Under the pieces are notes generated by a model. It was not told where the DNA came from, did not search any database, and saw only the letters and a program-made list of their open reading frames with translations. From positions 2,868,501 through 2,932,500 of the forward strand of contig NZ_CP119421.1 in NCBI RefSeq assembly GCF_030506305.1: 64,000 bases of DNA. Reading direction: 5' to 3'. Each line of letters begins with the position of its first letter. The stretch's first letter is position 1. Below are positions 9,320-17,307 of the stretch, in pieces. Source of the stretch: Porifericola rhodea (lineage in GTDB: Bacteria > Bacteroidota > Bacteroidia > Cytophagales > Cyclobacteriaceae). The translations under genes were made by a program, and so were the position numbers.

Positions 9320-10462
9320 ATGGATAACAAAAAGCTGGAGAGATGGCGCCTGGTACTGGGAGGTGATCAGGCGGATGGTACCGGAATGAACTTAAGTGGA
9401 GATTTTGCGGAGATTGACCAGGTGCTTTCTGCTCTTTATGAAGAAGAGCGTAGCGCAGGCCTGGGAGCGTCTTCCCCAAAGGTAAGCCGGTGGCTGGGAG
9501 ATATCAGAACTTATTTTCCTAAATCGGTGGTGCAGGTAATGCAGCAGGATGCGTTTAAAAGGCTTAATCTCAATAGAATGCTGATGGAGCCTGAAATGCT
9601 GGAACTTGTTGAGCCCGACGTACACCTGGTTGCCAATCTGCTTACGCTAAGCCGTATGATTCCCGACAAAACCAAGGACACTGCTCGTCAGGTGGTACGT
9701 AAGGTGGTAGAGCAACTTATGAATAAGCTGGCAACACCAATGCAACAGGCAGTGAGTGGTAGTCTTAATCGTGCTGTTAGAAACAGACGACCCCGCCATG
9801 CTGAAATAGACTGGAATGCAACTATCCTTAAAAACCTTAAGCATTATCAAAAAGACTATAAAACTATTATTCCTGAAACCAGGGTAGGGTATGGCAGAAA
9901 GCGCCGTACTTCTATGAAAGATATTATTCTTTGTGTAGATCAAAGTGGGTCTATGGCTTCTTCTGTGGTTTACTCCGGCATCTTTGGTGCAGTAATGGCG
10001 TCTATGCCTGCGGTGAGTACAAAAATGATCGTTTTTGATACGGCAGTTGTAGATCTTACCGAAGACCTACAAGACCCTGTAGACTTGCTGTTTGGCGTAC
10101 AGTTAGGCGGAGGAACTGATATTAATCGTGCTCTGGCTTATTGTCAGCAGCTAACCACCCGGCCCGACGATACGGTACTGGTGTTAATTACTGATTTGTA
10201 CGAAGGAGGAAATGAGCAGGAGATGCGTAAGAAAATACGGTCTATCATAGACTCAGGAGTGCAACTTATCGTACTTCTTGCACTTAACGATGAAGGCAAA
10301 CCTTATTATGATCATCGGAATGCGACGTTTTTAGCAGAAAATGGTGTGCCTGCCTTTTCCTGCTCTCCAGACCTTTTTCCAGACCTTATGGCGGCAGCTA
10401 TACAAAAGCAGGATATGTCGCAATGGGCCGCAATGCACGATATCAGCACTGCTAAAGCATAG
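9320..10462 (+). CDS. VWA domain protein, CoxE/YehP-like
   Basis: This 380-residue protein has a C-terminal von Willebrand factor A domain (about 200-360). The metal-ion-dependent adhesion site is complete: D-x-S-x-S at Asp207, Ser209 and Ser211, Thr266 in GGGTD, and Asp292 in ITDLYEGG. VWA proteins of this sort pair with MoxR ATPases and bind clients through a divalent metal, as CoxE and CbbO do. The N-terminal 200 residues are helical and basic near the junction. There is no signal peptide. It closes the five-gene operon, and its length matches E. coli YehP (378, from memory). It most likely works with the MoxR-type ATPase two genes upstream. Confidence 0.92.
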   Translation: MDNKKLERWRLVLGGDQADGTGMNLSGDFAEIDQVLSALYEEERSAGLGASSPKVSRWLGDIRTYFPKSVVQVMQQDAFKRLNLNRMLMEPEMLELVEPDVHLVANLLTLSRMIPDKTKDTARQVVRKVVEQLMNKLATPMQQAVSGSLNRAVRNRRPRHAEIDWNATILKNLKHYQKDYKTIIPETRVGYGRKRRTSMKDIILCVDQSGSMASSVVYSGIFGAVMASMPAVSTKMIVFDTAVVDLTEDLQDPVDLLFGVQLGGGTDINRALAYCQQLTTRPDDTVLVLITDLYEGGNEQEMRKKIRSIIDSGVQLIVLLALNDEGKPYYDHRNATFLAENGVPAFSCSPDLFPDLMAAAIQKQDMSQWAAMHDISTAKA

Positions 10463-10596
10463 AAATGGTAAACTGCTAATGAGTAAAGAGGTCTGTAAGG
10501 ATTGTAATCTGTAGTGCTGGCTTATTCATAGTAGAAGGCCTGTAGGTTTGGTTTAAGACTTTATCTCAAATTACTTTTAGGGCTTGTGCTCTTCCG

Positions 10597-10604
10597 TATC
10601 TTTG
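10597..10604 (+). promoter_or_regulatory. Bacteroidota -7 promoter element for the uracil-DNA glycosylase gene
   Basis: TATCTTTG is an exact TAnnTTTG match 27 bases before the TTG start at 10632. A weak -33 candidate (TTTTAG) lies at 10575-10580. The position supports a short leader and the TTG start, because an in-frame stop at 10623-10625 excludes anything much earlier. Confidence 0.55.
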
Positions 10605-10631
10605 GTAAATTAGAGATTAAAGTAAATTTTT

Positions 10632-11204
10632 TTGAAAGATCTACTAAGCGATATCAGGCAGTGTAAAGTTTGTGAGCCACACCTCCCTCTGGGCGCGCGG
10701 CCGGTAGTAGTTGGGCACCCAGAAAGCAAAATACTGATTGTAGGTCAGGCTCCTGGCACCAAAGTACACCATAGTGGAATTCCCTGGAATGATCAGAGTG
10801 GCAAAAAACTAAGAGCATGGCTTGAAGTGAGTGATAAAGAATTTTATGCTGCCCGCAATTTTGCTATTGCTCCCATGGGCTTTTGTTACCCGGGAAAATC
10901 AAAATCCGGCGACCTGCCCCCACGCAAAGAGTGTGCTCCGTTGTGGCATGCTCCTTTGTTAGAGAAGATGCCAAAGCTACAGCTTATACTTTTGATCGGA
11001 CAATATGCCCAAAAATACTATCTGAAAGACAAGGTCAGAAAAAACCTAACTGAGACAGTGAAAAGCTTTGATGAGTACCTTCCTCAGTATCTGCCTTTAC
11101 CTCATCCTTCTCCCCGGAACTATTACTGGCTCAGGAAAAATGCCTGGTTTGAAGAAAGTGTGCTACCTGAGTTAAGGTATCGTGTAAAAATGATATTATC
11201 TTAA
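10632..11204 (+). CDS. Uracil-DNA glycosylase superfamily protein, Fe-S type
   Basis: This enzyme likely removes uracil or another damaged base from DNA in base-excision repair. The water-activating motif GQAPG is at residues 38-42 and the DNA-intercalating motif HPSPRN at 158-163. Four cysteines, Cys11, Cys14, Cys85 and Cys101, have the spacing of the 4Fe-4S ligands of family 4/5 glycosylases. The length, 190 residues, is normal. The start must be TTG: a stop codon lies three codons upstream in frame and the next in-frame ATG, at residue 82, falls after the catalytic motif. The AAC(3)-family gene follows after 24 bases, so the two may be cotranscribed. The exact substrate is uncertain. Confidence 0.85.
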   Translation: MKDLLSDIRQCKVCEPHLPLGARPVVVGHPESKILIVGQAPGTKVHHSGIPWNDQSGKKLRAWLEVSDKEFYAARNFAIAPMGFCYPGKSKSGDLPPRKECAPLWHAPLLEKMPKLQLILLIGQYAQKYYLKDKVRKNLTETVKSFDEYLPQYLPLPHPSPRNYYWLRKNAWFEESVLPELRYRVKMILS

Positions 11205-11228
11205 CTACGCAACAATAAGCTACTCCAC

Positions 11229-12008
11229 ATGTACACTAAAGCAGACCTAAAGACACACCTCTCTGGTATGGGCATCCGTCCGCAGGGTTCTTTACTAATC
11301 CATTCATCTATGAAAGCAATAGGGGATGTGGAAAATGGAGCTGATACTGTGCTGGACGCTTTTATTGAATATATGAAAGATGGGCTGCTGATTTTTCCTA
11401 CCCACACCTGGCATGAAGATAACAACCCTGGTGGAGTATATAACCCCTTTACCGAACCTTCCTGTGTAGGTATTTTAGGTAATTTATTCATGAAACGCGC
11501 AGGGGTAATACGCTCGTGGCACCCCAGTCATTCGGTAGCAGCTTTAGGCAAAGATGCTGATACTTATACGAGTGGCGAAGAATTGAGAAACACACCCTGT
11601 TCCCGAGAAGGCTGTTGGGGTAAACTGTATGATCGTAAAGCGCAGATTTTGTTTCTGGGCTGTACACTCAAGTCTAATACGTTTATTCATGGTGTAGAGG
11701 AGTGGAACGATGTACCCGAACGGCTTACTGAGGAATACCATCATTACAAAATAGTGAATGAAAAGGGGCAGCAACTAGATTATGCTCAAAAGTGCCATTC
11801 CAAAAAATATGGTGATGTTTCCAGAAACTATGATAAGTTACTGGCACCGGGGCTACATGAGGGCATTGTAACTATAGGAAAAATAGGAGACGCCACCTCT
11901 TATCTCTGCGAAGCCAAAGCCTTGGCAGATATGTGCTCAGAGTTTTTAAGAAAAGATCCCCAGCTCTTTTTGGATGATTCACCAGTACCTGAAAAATGGT
12001 ATAAATAA
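11229..12008 (+). CDS. AAC(3)-family N-acetyltransferase
   Basis: This 259-residue protein belongs to the antibiotic N-acetyltransferase family (AAC(3), YokD-like), which transfers acetyl from acetyl-CoA to an amine. Conserved blocks are present in order: HSS at 25-27, PTHT at 57-60, RSWHPSHSVAALG at 95-107, the TPCSREG loop at 122-128 and FIHGVE at 152-157 with the probable catalytic His. Chromosomal members in environmental Bacteroidota are common and need not confer aminoglycoside resistance; the natural substrate is unknown. No mobile element flanks it and its composition matches its neighbours, so I see no sign of recent transfer. Confidence 0.85.
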   Translation: MYTKADLKTHLSGMGIRPQGSLLIHSSMKAIGDVENGADTVLDAFIEYMKDGLLIFPTHTWHEDNNPGGVYNPFTEPSCVGILGNLFMKRAGVIRSWHPSHSVAALGKDADTYTSGEELRNTPCSREGCWGKLYDRKAQILFLGCTLKSNTFIHGVEEWNDVPERLTEEYHHYKIVNEKGQQLDYAQKCHSKKYGDVSRNYDKLLAPGLHEGIVTIGKIGDATSYLCEAKALADMCSEFLRKDPQLFLDDSPVPEKWYK

Positions 12009-12040
12009 ATTATGCAAAATTTTAGAGATACTTTTAAACA

Positions 12041-12158
12041 TTGCTCTAATCTGGTGGATTGTAGAATTGTGGGCAATTCAAAGGTGAGTATATGGAAAGT
12101 TTTGTTGATGTATTAATGCGCAGATTTTCAATGAGTTGAAGATTAATTTTTAGAGCAA
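12041..12158. other. Possible structured RNA between the AAC(3) and SDR genes
   Basis: A perfect 9-bp outer inverted repeat (TTGCTCTAA at 12041-12049 with TTAGAGCAA at 12150-12158) encloses two hairpins. One is GAATTG-TGGG-CAATTC at 12064-12079. The other is an 8-bp stem with one G-U pair and loop TGAG at 12124-12143. Together they could fold as a three-way junction. The region is AT-rich, so chance pairing is possible. Confidence 0.3.
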
Positions 12159-12226
12159 GCATTAACATTTAGATGCTTATTAAGAATGCTCACATAGTAT
12201 CATTTTTTTAACTAAACATTTTAACC

Positions 12227-13078
12227 ATGGCAAGACCAGAACAGGTACCCGAACAGGGACAGGAAAAACAACCCGGAGAAGAGCACAAGATGCACCCCGA
12301 ACCGGAAGTCATCAGAAAGAACTACAAAGGAAATCAAAGATTAGAAGGCAAAATTGCACTTATTACCGGAGGAGATAGTGGTATCGGTAGAGCAGTAGCC
12401 GTTCATTTTGCGAGAGAGGGTGCAGATATAGCTATTGTGTATAAAGATGAAAATGAAGATGCCCGCAAAACCAAAGCTATGGTAGAGGAGGAAGGTAAGC
12501 AGTGTTTGTTATTAAGCGGAGATCTTAAGGATGCGGCAATATGCGAACGTATTGTAGAAGAGACGCTGAGCAGGTTTCAGAAGATTGATATATTAGTGAA
12601 CAATGCTGCTGTGCAGTTTCCTAAAGACTCCCTGACCGAAGTAAGCAATGAGCAACTAGAGGAAACCTTTCAGACCAATATTCTTTCTATGTTCAGGGTA
12701 ACACGTACGGTAATACCTCACCTCAAAGAAGGAGCAAAAATTATCAATACCACTTCGGTAACTGCTTACAGAGGTAGCGCTCACTTGATAGATTATGCCT
12801 CTACCAAAGGTGCTATAGTATCTTTTACCCGCTCGCTTTCTAAAAACCTGGCAGAGAAGAAAATTTTAGTGAATGGTATAGCGCCTGGTCCCATCTGGAC
12901 GCCACTAATACCAGCCACATTTAAAGAAGTGAGTAAGTTTGGTACGGATACGCCTCTGGGTAGGCCTGGGCAGCCATCTGAAGTGGCCCCGGCTTATGTA
13001 TTTCTGGCTTCAGAAGATGCCAGCTATATTACCGGACAAATTATTCATATCAATGGAGGAGAAGTAGTAGGCGGATAG
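12227..13078 (+). CDS. SDR family oxidoreductase (YdaD/YhdF-like)
   Basis: This is an NAD(P)-dependent short-chain dehydrogenase of 283 residues, 30-40 longer than a classical SDR because of a charged N-terminal extension (about residues 1-38, rich in Glu, Gln and Pro). The cofactor motif TGGDSGIG is at 47-54, NNAA at 125-128, and the catalytic residues are Ser177, Tyr190 and Lys194. PGPIWTPL near 219-226 is typical. The extended form resembles the Bacillus general-stress proteins YdaD and YhdF, often annotated as glucose-1-dehydrogenase-like. The substrate is not known. It has its own transcription unit, converges on the GH32 gene and shares a bidirectional terminator with it. Confidence 0.9.
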   Translation: MARPEQVPEQGQEKQPGEEHKMHPEPEVIRKNYKGNQRLEGKIALITGGDSGIGRAVAVHFAREGADIAIVYKDENEDARKTKAMVEEEGKQCLLLSGDLKDAAICERIVEETLSRFQKIDILVNNAAVQFPKDSLTEVSNEQLEETFQTNILSMFRVTRTVIPHLKEGAKIINTTSVTAYRGSAHLIDYASTKGAIVSFTRSLSKNLAEKKILVNGIAPGPIWTPLIPATFKEVSKFGTDTPLGRPGQPSEVAPAYVFLASEDASYITGQIIHINGGEVVGG

Positions 13079-13092
13079 TAACGGAAAGACAT

Positions 13093-13125
13093 AAAAAAAA
13101 GCGGATGAGTTATTATCCGCTTTTT
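13093..13125. terminator. Bidirectional terminator between SDR and GH32 genes
   Basis: GCGGAT and ATCCGC form the core of a hairpin with an 8-base loop. A-rich and T-rich flanks extend the stem and provide a U-tract on either strand. It sits between two convergent stop codons. Confidence 0.85.
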
Positions 13126-13141
13126 ACCAAGTATGTTCAAT

Positions 13142-14764
13142 CTATTGTGGTTGTTCTGTAGAAGAAGTTTTAGGCTGCCAGGCAGATTGAATTTCCCAGA
13201 TGTCTAAAGACTTGAGGCTTACAGAACCACCTACGCCATAAACTTCTACACCATCTTTTGTCGGATCAGGAAAAATTCTGTTGGTCATGGCTACATAGCC
13301 ATCTTCACCAAATACTTCTACCACCGAATGGTCTACGTAGATATGAATTTTTACCGTACCATCATCAGATGGCATTAGTGCTACAGTACGGTTAGCAAAG
13401 CTGTCGTGGAAAGAAGTGTCACCCGACTGTGTTCTGTCTACAAACAATGACTGAGTAGCTACGTCATAACCAATAGCTGTTTCCTGCTCTTCACCTTTAA
13501 ACACTTTAACTCCAAACTCTCCTGCGAGCACTTCTGCATCGCTTTTAGTTTCTATAGATTGATATTCAAACTCTGCGATAATCTCTAACTGTTTGCCTTG
13601 TATATTTTCTAAAGACAGGTAATTGTCTCCCTCCTGAAGTTGTACGTTTTCATCGTGTACACGCTTACCTCGGATGTTTTGCAGGGCTTCTACCGGATGC
13701 TGGGTAAGACGGGTACCTTCAGGAAATTCATGAAGTTCCAGTTTTCGTACCAACGACTGGGCAGAGCGCCAGGGTTGGGTAGGTATATCCTGACCATACT
13801 GCCAGTTATTTATCCATCCTATTAGTAGTTTGTCACCTTCAGGCGTATTATTCCAGGTAACGCCAGCGTAAAAATCTTTTCCGTAGTCAAGAGTAAGTAC
13901 CAGGTCATCTGTATTATCATTGGTAAAGGTGGTGCCATCAAAATCACCTACAAAATACTGCATGGCTGAACCCTCATTACTGGTATTATAGGAGACTATA
14001 AGTACCCATTTCTTCTCTCCGGTCTCCGCTACCTGAAGCTCAAATAAGTCTGGGCATTCCCAAATTCCGTCTACAAATCCCTGAGGTCCAAACTCACTCA
14101 GCATCTCCCATTTTATCAAATTTTGCGAGCTGTAGAATCGTATTTTTTGCTCCTGAGGTACAGCTACTGCCATTACCCACTTTTCTTCTTCCTCTTGCCA
14201 AAATACTTTAGGATCACGGAAGTCTTTCATATTTTCATCTAGTACAGGATTACCCTCGTATTTTGTCCAGCTTCTTCCCCTATCATTGCTATAGGCAATA
14301 GCCTGGTTTTGCAAAGTATCGGTATGGGCGGTATAAATCGCGATCATACAGGCTTCATCATTTTGGCAAAGGCCGCTGCTATTGTTATGGTCTACTACTG
14401 CACTGCCCGAAAAAATCATGATATCATCTTCCATATTGAGGGCAATAGGTAAATGCTCCCAGTGTACCAGATCTTGAGATACGGCATGCCCCCAGCTCAT
14501 ATTGCCCCAGCGAATTCCTTTGGGGTTGTATTGATAAAAGAGATGGTACTCTCCTTCAAAATAAACCAGGCCATTTGGGTCGTTCATCCAGTTTTGCTCA
14601 GGAGTAAAATGGTAGGCAGGGCGATACAATTCCTGATAGTAATCTGGAGCAGGTGTAGCTACTTCCTGCTCAACTACAGTTTCAGCAGGTGGGGTGCAGG
14701 CCGGCCAAAAGATAGATAAGAAAAAAAGTGTAAGTATTGAGTGAAAATTCCTCATAAGCTGCAT
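13142..14764 (-). CDS. GH32 fructan hydrolase lipoprotein (levanase/inulinase type)
   Basis: This 540-residue secreted glycoside hydrolase family 32 enzyme cleaves beta-fructosides such as levan, inulin or sucrose. The three catalytic blocks are present: WMNDPNG with nucleophile Asp62, RDP at 183-185 (transition-state stabiliser), and ECP with acid/base Glu236. A C-terminal beta-sandwich typical of GH32 follows from about residue 375. The N-terminus is a lipoprotein signal peptide with lipobox WPAC at Cys23; Met4 is an equally good start. No SusC/D pair, fructokinase or transporter lies beside it, so its sugar supply route is elsewhere. A long inverted repeat upstream may be its operator. Confidence 0.93.
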   Translation of the reverse strand: MQLMRNFHSILTLFFLSIFWPACTPPAETVVEQEVATPAPDYYQELYRPAYHFTPEQNWMNDPNGLVYFEGEYHLFYQYNPKGIRWGNMSWGHAVSQDLVHWEHLPIALNMEDDIMIFSGSAVVDHNNSSGLCQNDEACMIAIYTAHTDTLQNQAIAYSNDRGRSWTKYEGNPVLDENMKDFRDPKVFWQEEEEKWVMAVAVPQEQKIRFYSSQNLIKWEMLSEFGPQGFVDGIWECPDLFELQVAETGEKKWVLIVSYNTSNEGSAMQYFVGDFDGTTFTNDNTDDLVLTLDYGKDFYAGVTWNNTPEGDKLLIGWINNWQYGQDIPTQPWRSAQSLVRKLELHEFPEGTRLTQHPVEALQNIRGKRVHDENVQLQEGDNYLSLENIQGKQLEIIAEFEYQSIETKSDAEVLAGEFGVKVFKGEEQETAIGYDVATQSLFVDRTQSGDTSFHDSFANRTVALMPSDDGTVKIHIYVDHSVVEVFGEDGYVAMTNRIFPDPTKDGVEVYGVGGSVSLKSLDIWEIQSAWQPKTSSTEQPQ

Positions 14765-15153
14765 TATAATGAATGGGTTCGTCGTTTGTAAAGAACGTAC
14801 GAATTTAGCGTGATTATTTCGTTCTTTAACAAGACAACAGTATAAATGTCTATACTTTTATCACAATTTCGGTAGCATCAGAAAAGGACACTCCTTGCTT
14901 TCTGCATGCCATATGAATCCTCTAAAACAGGTTTACTACATAAAACCTTGGTATGCAAATAGCGAACAGGAGCGTGTAGAGGAAACTTGTTTTACTGATT
15001 ATGACTGAACTTACTGATGTTAACCAATAGCCTGTTTTTGTGGTTAGTATACAGACTGATGTAGTGAAGGTGCCGATGTCGTTGGCTAATTTTTTAAGGC
15101 TGATACTTGCCTTCAGGCTAGTTTTTATGAATGTTAAATTTGATCCCTGATCT
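14765..15153. other. Intergenic region with candidate operator for GH32
   Basis: This 389-base divergent region separates the GH32 gene (minus) from the 15154 gene (plus). It holds the inverted repeat at 14789-14828 and a 31-codon open frame at 14913-15008 with no recognisable features. I see no other signal. Confidence 0.5.
14789..14828. promoter_or_regulatory. Inverted repeat upstream of GH32, candidate operator
   Basis: TAAAGAACG (14789-14797) and CGTTCTTTA (14820-14828) are perfect 9-bp inverted copies whose centres lie 31 bp apart, about three helical turns. The near copy is 25 bases before the GH32 start codon, a plausible position for a dimeric regulator. Confidence 0.4.
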
Positions 15154-15672
15154 ATGTATTTTCTTCATATCTGTATTTTGTTGGCACTGCTGTTCTCCCA
15201 GCAAGCCTGCGCGCAGGATAAAGAGCAGCCGGTACTGCTCATGAATGCCAGTGTTTACAAAGGAAATGGAGAGGTAATTAAAAACGCTGCTTTGGCTTTT
15301 CAGGATGGATATATCACCTTACTGGCAGATGCCCGCCTGATTCGGCTGGATATGCGTGCTTTTGAAGTAGTAGAAGCCAGCGGGCTACATATTTATCCGG
15401 CAGTGCTTACTAACAAAAAAGTTAATGCTACTTCTGTTCTGGATTCACTTTACTATGCTCCACTTAAAACAGAAGCAGCAGGTATTATTGCTGCTGCAAA
15501 ACGTACCGAGGCTACCAGGCTACCGTTATTAGAAGAGGGGGCATCAGCTACATTTGTAGTAACTCAGGAAGCTCTTGCTGATGATGAAGTAAATCTTCGT
15601 TATCTGGTAGTAAAAGGTAAACTAAAGCAGGAAAATCAAGTATCTTTACGATTAATAGGAGCCAAGCCCTAA
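15154..15672 (+). CDS. Exported barrel-less amidohydrolase-like protein
   Basis: This 172-residue protein has a signal peptide ending near ACAQ (residues 18-21). The mature part reads like the two halves of the small beta-sandwich (composite) domain of amidohydrolases joined directly. VLLMNASVYKGNGEVIKNAAL and a VEASGLHIYPAVLTN segment match the N-terminal strands that normally lead to the P-G-x-x-D-x-H-x-H metal site; LLEEGASATFVV and LRYLVVKGK match the C-terminal strands. The metal-binding His residues and the whole TIM barrel are absent, so it cannot be a hydrolase. It could be an internally deleted relic or a maintained binding domain. The frame is intact and the gene ends at a terminator, which favours expression. 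Confidence 0.65.
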   Translation: MYFLHICILLALLFSQQACAQDKEQPVLLMNASVYKGNGEVIKNAALAFQDGYITLLADARLIRLDMRAFEVVEASGLHIYPAVLTNKKVNATSVLDSLYYAPLKTEAAGIIAAAKRTEATRLPLLEEGASATFVVTQEALADDEVNLRYLVVKGKLKQENQVSLRLIGAKP

Positions 15673-15686
15673 TTTTGGCTTTTTTG
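15660..15686 (+). terminator. Terminator overlapping the end of the 15154 gene
   Basis: AGCCAA and TTGGCT form a 6-bp stem around a 9-base loop that contains the stop codon; six T residues follow. Confidence 0.7.
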
Positions 15687-15716
15687 TTTATCTACTAACC
15701 AGAATTTCATAGTGCT

Positions 15717-16574
15717 GTGGAACTGACTTACCTGACTGAAGGAAATGTTCAAAACTTTATTGATACTGCTTTGCAGGAAGATTTGGGAGAGGGGGATCAC
15801 TCTTCTTTAGCCTCCATTCCAGAAAACGCCCAAAGCAAAGCCCGTCTCCTAATTAAAGGTGAAGGTATATTAGCAGGGGTAGAATTAGCTCATCGTATTC
15901 TGCATACTGTAGATGCAAACTTACAGATAGAAAGTTACCTGAATGATGGTGATACCGTAAAATACGGAGATATAGCTTTTGTGGTAAGTGGTAATGCACG
16001 TGCTATCCTTTCTGCAGAAAGGCTGTTGCTTAATTGTATGCAGCGCATGAGCGGTATAGCCAGTTATACCCATAGCCTCAAAAAGCTGATTGCGCATACT
16101 GATGCTAAACTTCTGGATACTCGTAAAACCACTCCCAACTTTCGCCTCCCAGAGAAATGGGCAGTAGCTATTGGTGGAGGAAGCAACCACCGATATGCCC
16201 TGTATGATATGATCATGTTAAAAGATAATCATATAGATTTTGCCGGGGGGATAGCGCAGGCTATTAAAAGCACACATTCGTATCTGGAAAAGTTAGGCAA
16301 AAAGTTGAAGATAGAGGTAGAAACCCGTAGCCTGGACGAAGTAGAAGAAGTGCTGAAAATAGGAGGAATAGACATAATTATGCTGGATAATATGAGCCCG
16401 GCACTCATGCAAGAGGCCGTCGCACTTATAAACAAACGCTACGAAACAGAAGCTTCTGGTAATATTAACGAGCAGACAATTAAAGCTGTGGCAGAAAGCG
16501 GAGTTGACGCGATTTCGGTAGGAGCGCTTACCCATTCGGTAAAAAGTATAGATATCAGCCTGAAAGCATTTTAA
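15717..16574 (+). CDS. nadC: Nicotinate-nucleotide pyrophosphorylase (carboxylating)
   Basis: This enzyme makes nicotinate mononucleotide from quinolinate and phosphoribosyl pyrophosphate, with loss of CO2, in de novo NAD synthesis. Its 285 residues are normal. The signature DTRKTTPNFR, followed by GGGSNHRYALYD and MLKDNH, carries the Arg, Lys and His residues that bind quinolinate and PRPP. The C-terminal SGVDAISVGALTHS-like end is also typical of NadC. The start is GTG, 31 bases after the preceding terminator. nadA and nadB are not in the window. The YcxB-like gene begins 122 bases downstream and may have its own promoter. Confidence 0.96.
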   Translation: MELTYLTEGNVQNFIDTALQEDLGEGDHSSLASIPENAQSKARLLIKGEGILAGVELAHRILHTVDANLQIESYLNDGDTVKYGDIAFVVSGNARAILSAERLLLNCMQRMSGIASYTHSLKKLIAHTDAKLLDTRKTTPNFRLPEKWAVAIGGGSNHRYALYDMIMLKDNHIDFAGGIAQAIKSTHSYLEKLGKKLKIEVETRSLDEVEEVLKIGGIDIIMLDNMSPALMQEAVALINKRYETEASGNINEQTIKAVAESGVDAISVGALTHSVKSIDISLKAF

Positions 16575-16696
16575 CAGATGCTTATCAATAAATTTTGGGC
16601 AGGAGTAGCCTGAGTAGGTGAGGTAGTAAAACTTTTTCACTGGAAAAGTTTATACTTGCACCTTGATTCTAAAAAATTCAAATCCTTCTTATAAAA

Positions 16697-17176
16697 ATGA
16701 TTGTAAAGACTAAAAAGTATAAGCTGGAAACAGGGACTTATATCAAACTGGCAATGCTGAATATAGTGAAAGAGCAGTGGTGGGTATTTCTGATTGCCGT
16801 AGCTATTGCCTGTGGTGCAATTTTTATATGGTCGTGGTGGTGGATCATAGGAGCCGCACTTGCTCTCACTCTGTATTTCCTGTTCTGGTTAATTCAGTTT
16901 GCTGGCGTTACTCAGCTAGAGCAGAACAAAATACTTTTTGAGCGACTTAGTTATGAAATTAACAGTCAGCAGGTACTTATTAAAGTAAATGCTAAACAGG
17001 GCATGCCTCTAAAATGGGAGATGATTAAAAAAGCGCAGATTGGAAAAGATTATTTCTTACTCATAGTATCCAAAGCCCAACTAGTTCATTTACCCTTCCG
17101 CATCTTTAATACCGAAAACGAAAGAAAATTTTTGGAAACTATACTCAAAAGAAAAGGCTACATTAAGCAGCAATAA
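16697..17176 (+). CDS. YcxB-like membrane protein
   Basis: This 159-residue inner-membrane protein has two closely spaced hydrophobic segments at about 28-49 and 51-70, rich in Trp. They are followed by a soluble C-terminal domain of about 90 residues with alternating strands ending in a helix. The arrangement, and a segment pairing a LKWEMIKKA-like stretch with HLPFRIF, fits the YcxB-like family of unknown function. It stands alone between nadC and a terminator. A weak promoter-like TATACTTG lies at 16651-16658. No specific role can be inferred. Confidence 0.7.
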   Translation: MIVKTKKYKLETGTYIKLAMLNIVKEQWWVFLIAVAIACGAIFIWSWWWIIGAALALTLYFLFWLIQFAGVTQLEQNKILFERLSYEINSQQVLIKVNAKQGMPLKWEMIKKAQIGKDYFLLIVSKAQLVHLPFRIFNTENERKFLETILKRKGYIKQQ

Positions 17177-17197
17177 AAGCTGTAAACAGATACGTAA

Positions 17198-17232
17198 AAG
17201 AGGCTCAATTTAACTTGAAGCCTCTTTTTTTT
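17198..17232 (+). terminator. Terminator after the YcxB-like gene
   Basis: AAGAGGCT and AGCCTCTT form an 8-bp stem around a 13-base loop, followed by a run of T residues. Confidence 0.85.
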
Positions 17233-17244
17233 GCTTAAAGGATA

Positions 17245-17277
17245 CAAAAAAAGCAATGTAGATCAACTACATTGCTT
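17245..17277 (-). terminator. Terminator after secDF
   Basis: On the minus strand an 11-bp perfect stem (AAGCAATGTAG with CTACATTGCTT) and 5-base loop are followed by a U-tract from the A-run at 17245-17250. It sits 31 bases past the secDF stop. Confidence 0.88.
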
Positions 17278-17307
17278 TTAGTTTATAAGGCTTTTGGAGC
17301 CTCTATT

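Noticed and set aside
11229-12008. AAC(3)-family gene as an acquired antibiotic-resistance gene
   Set aside because: No mobile element, repeat or composition change surrounds it; chromosomal family members with other roles are common.
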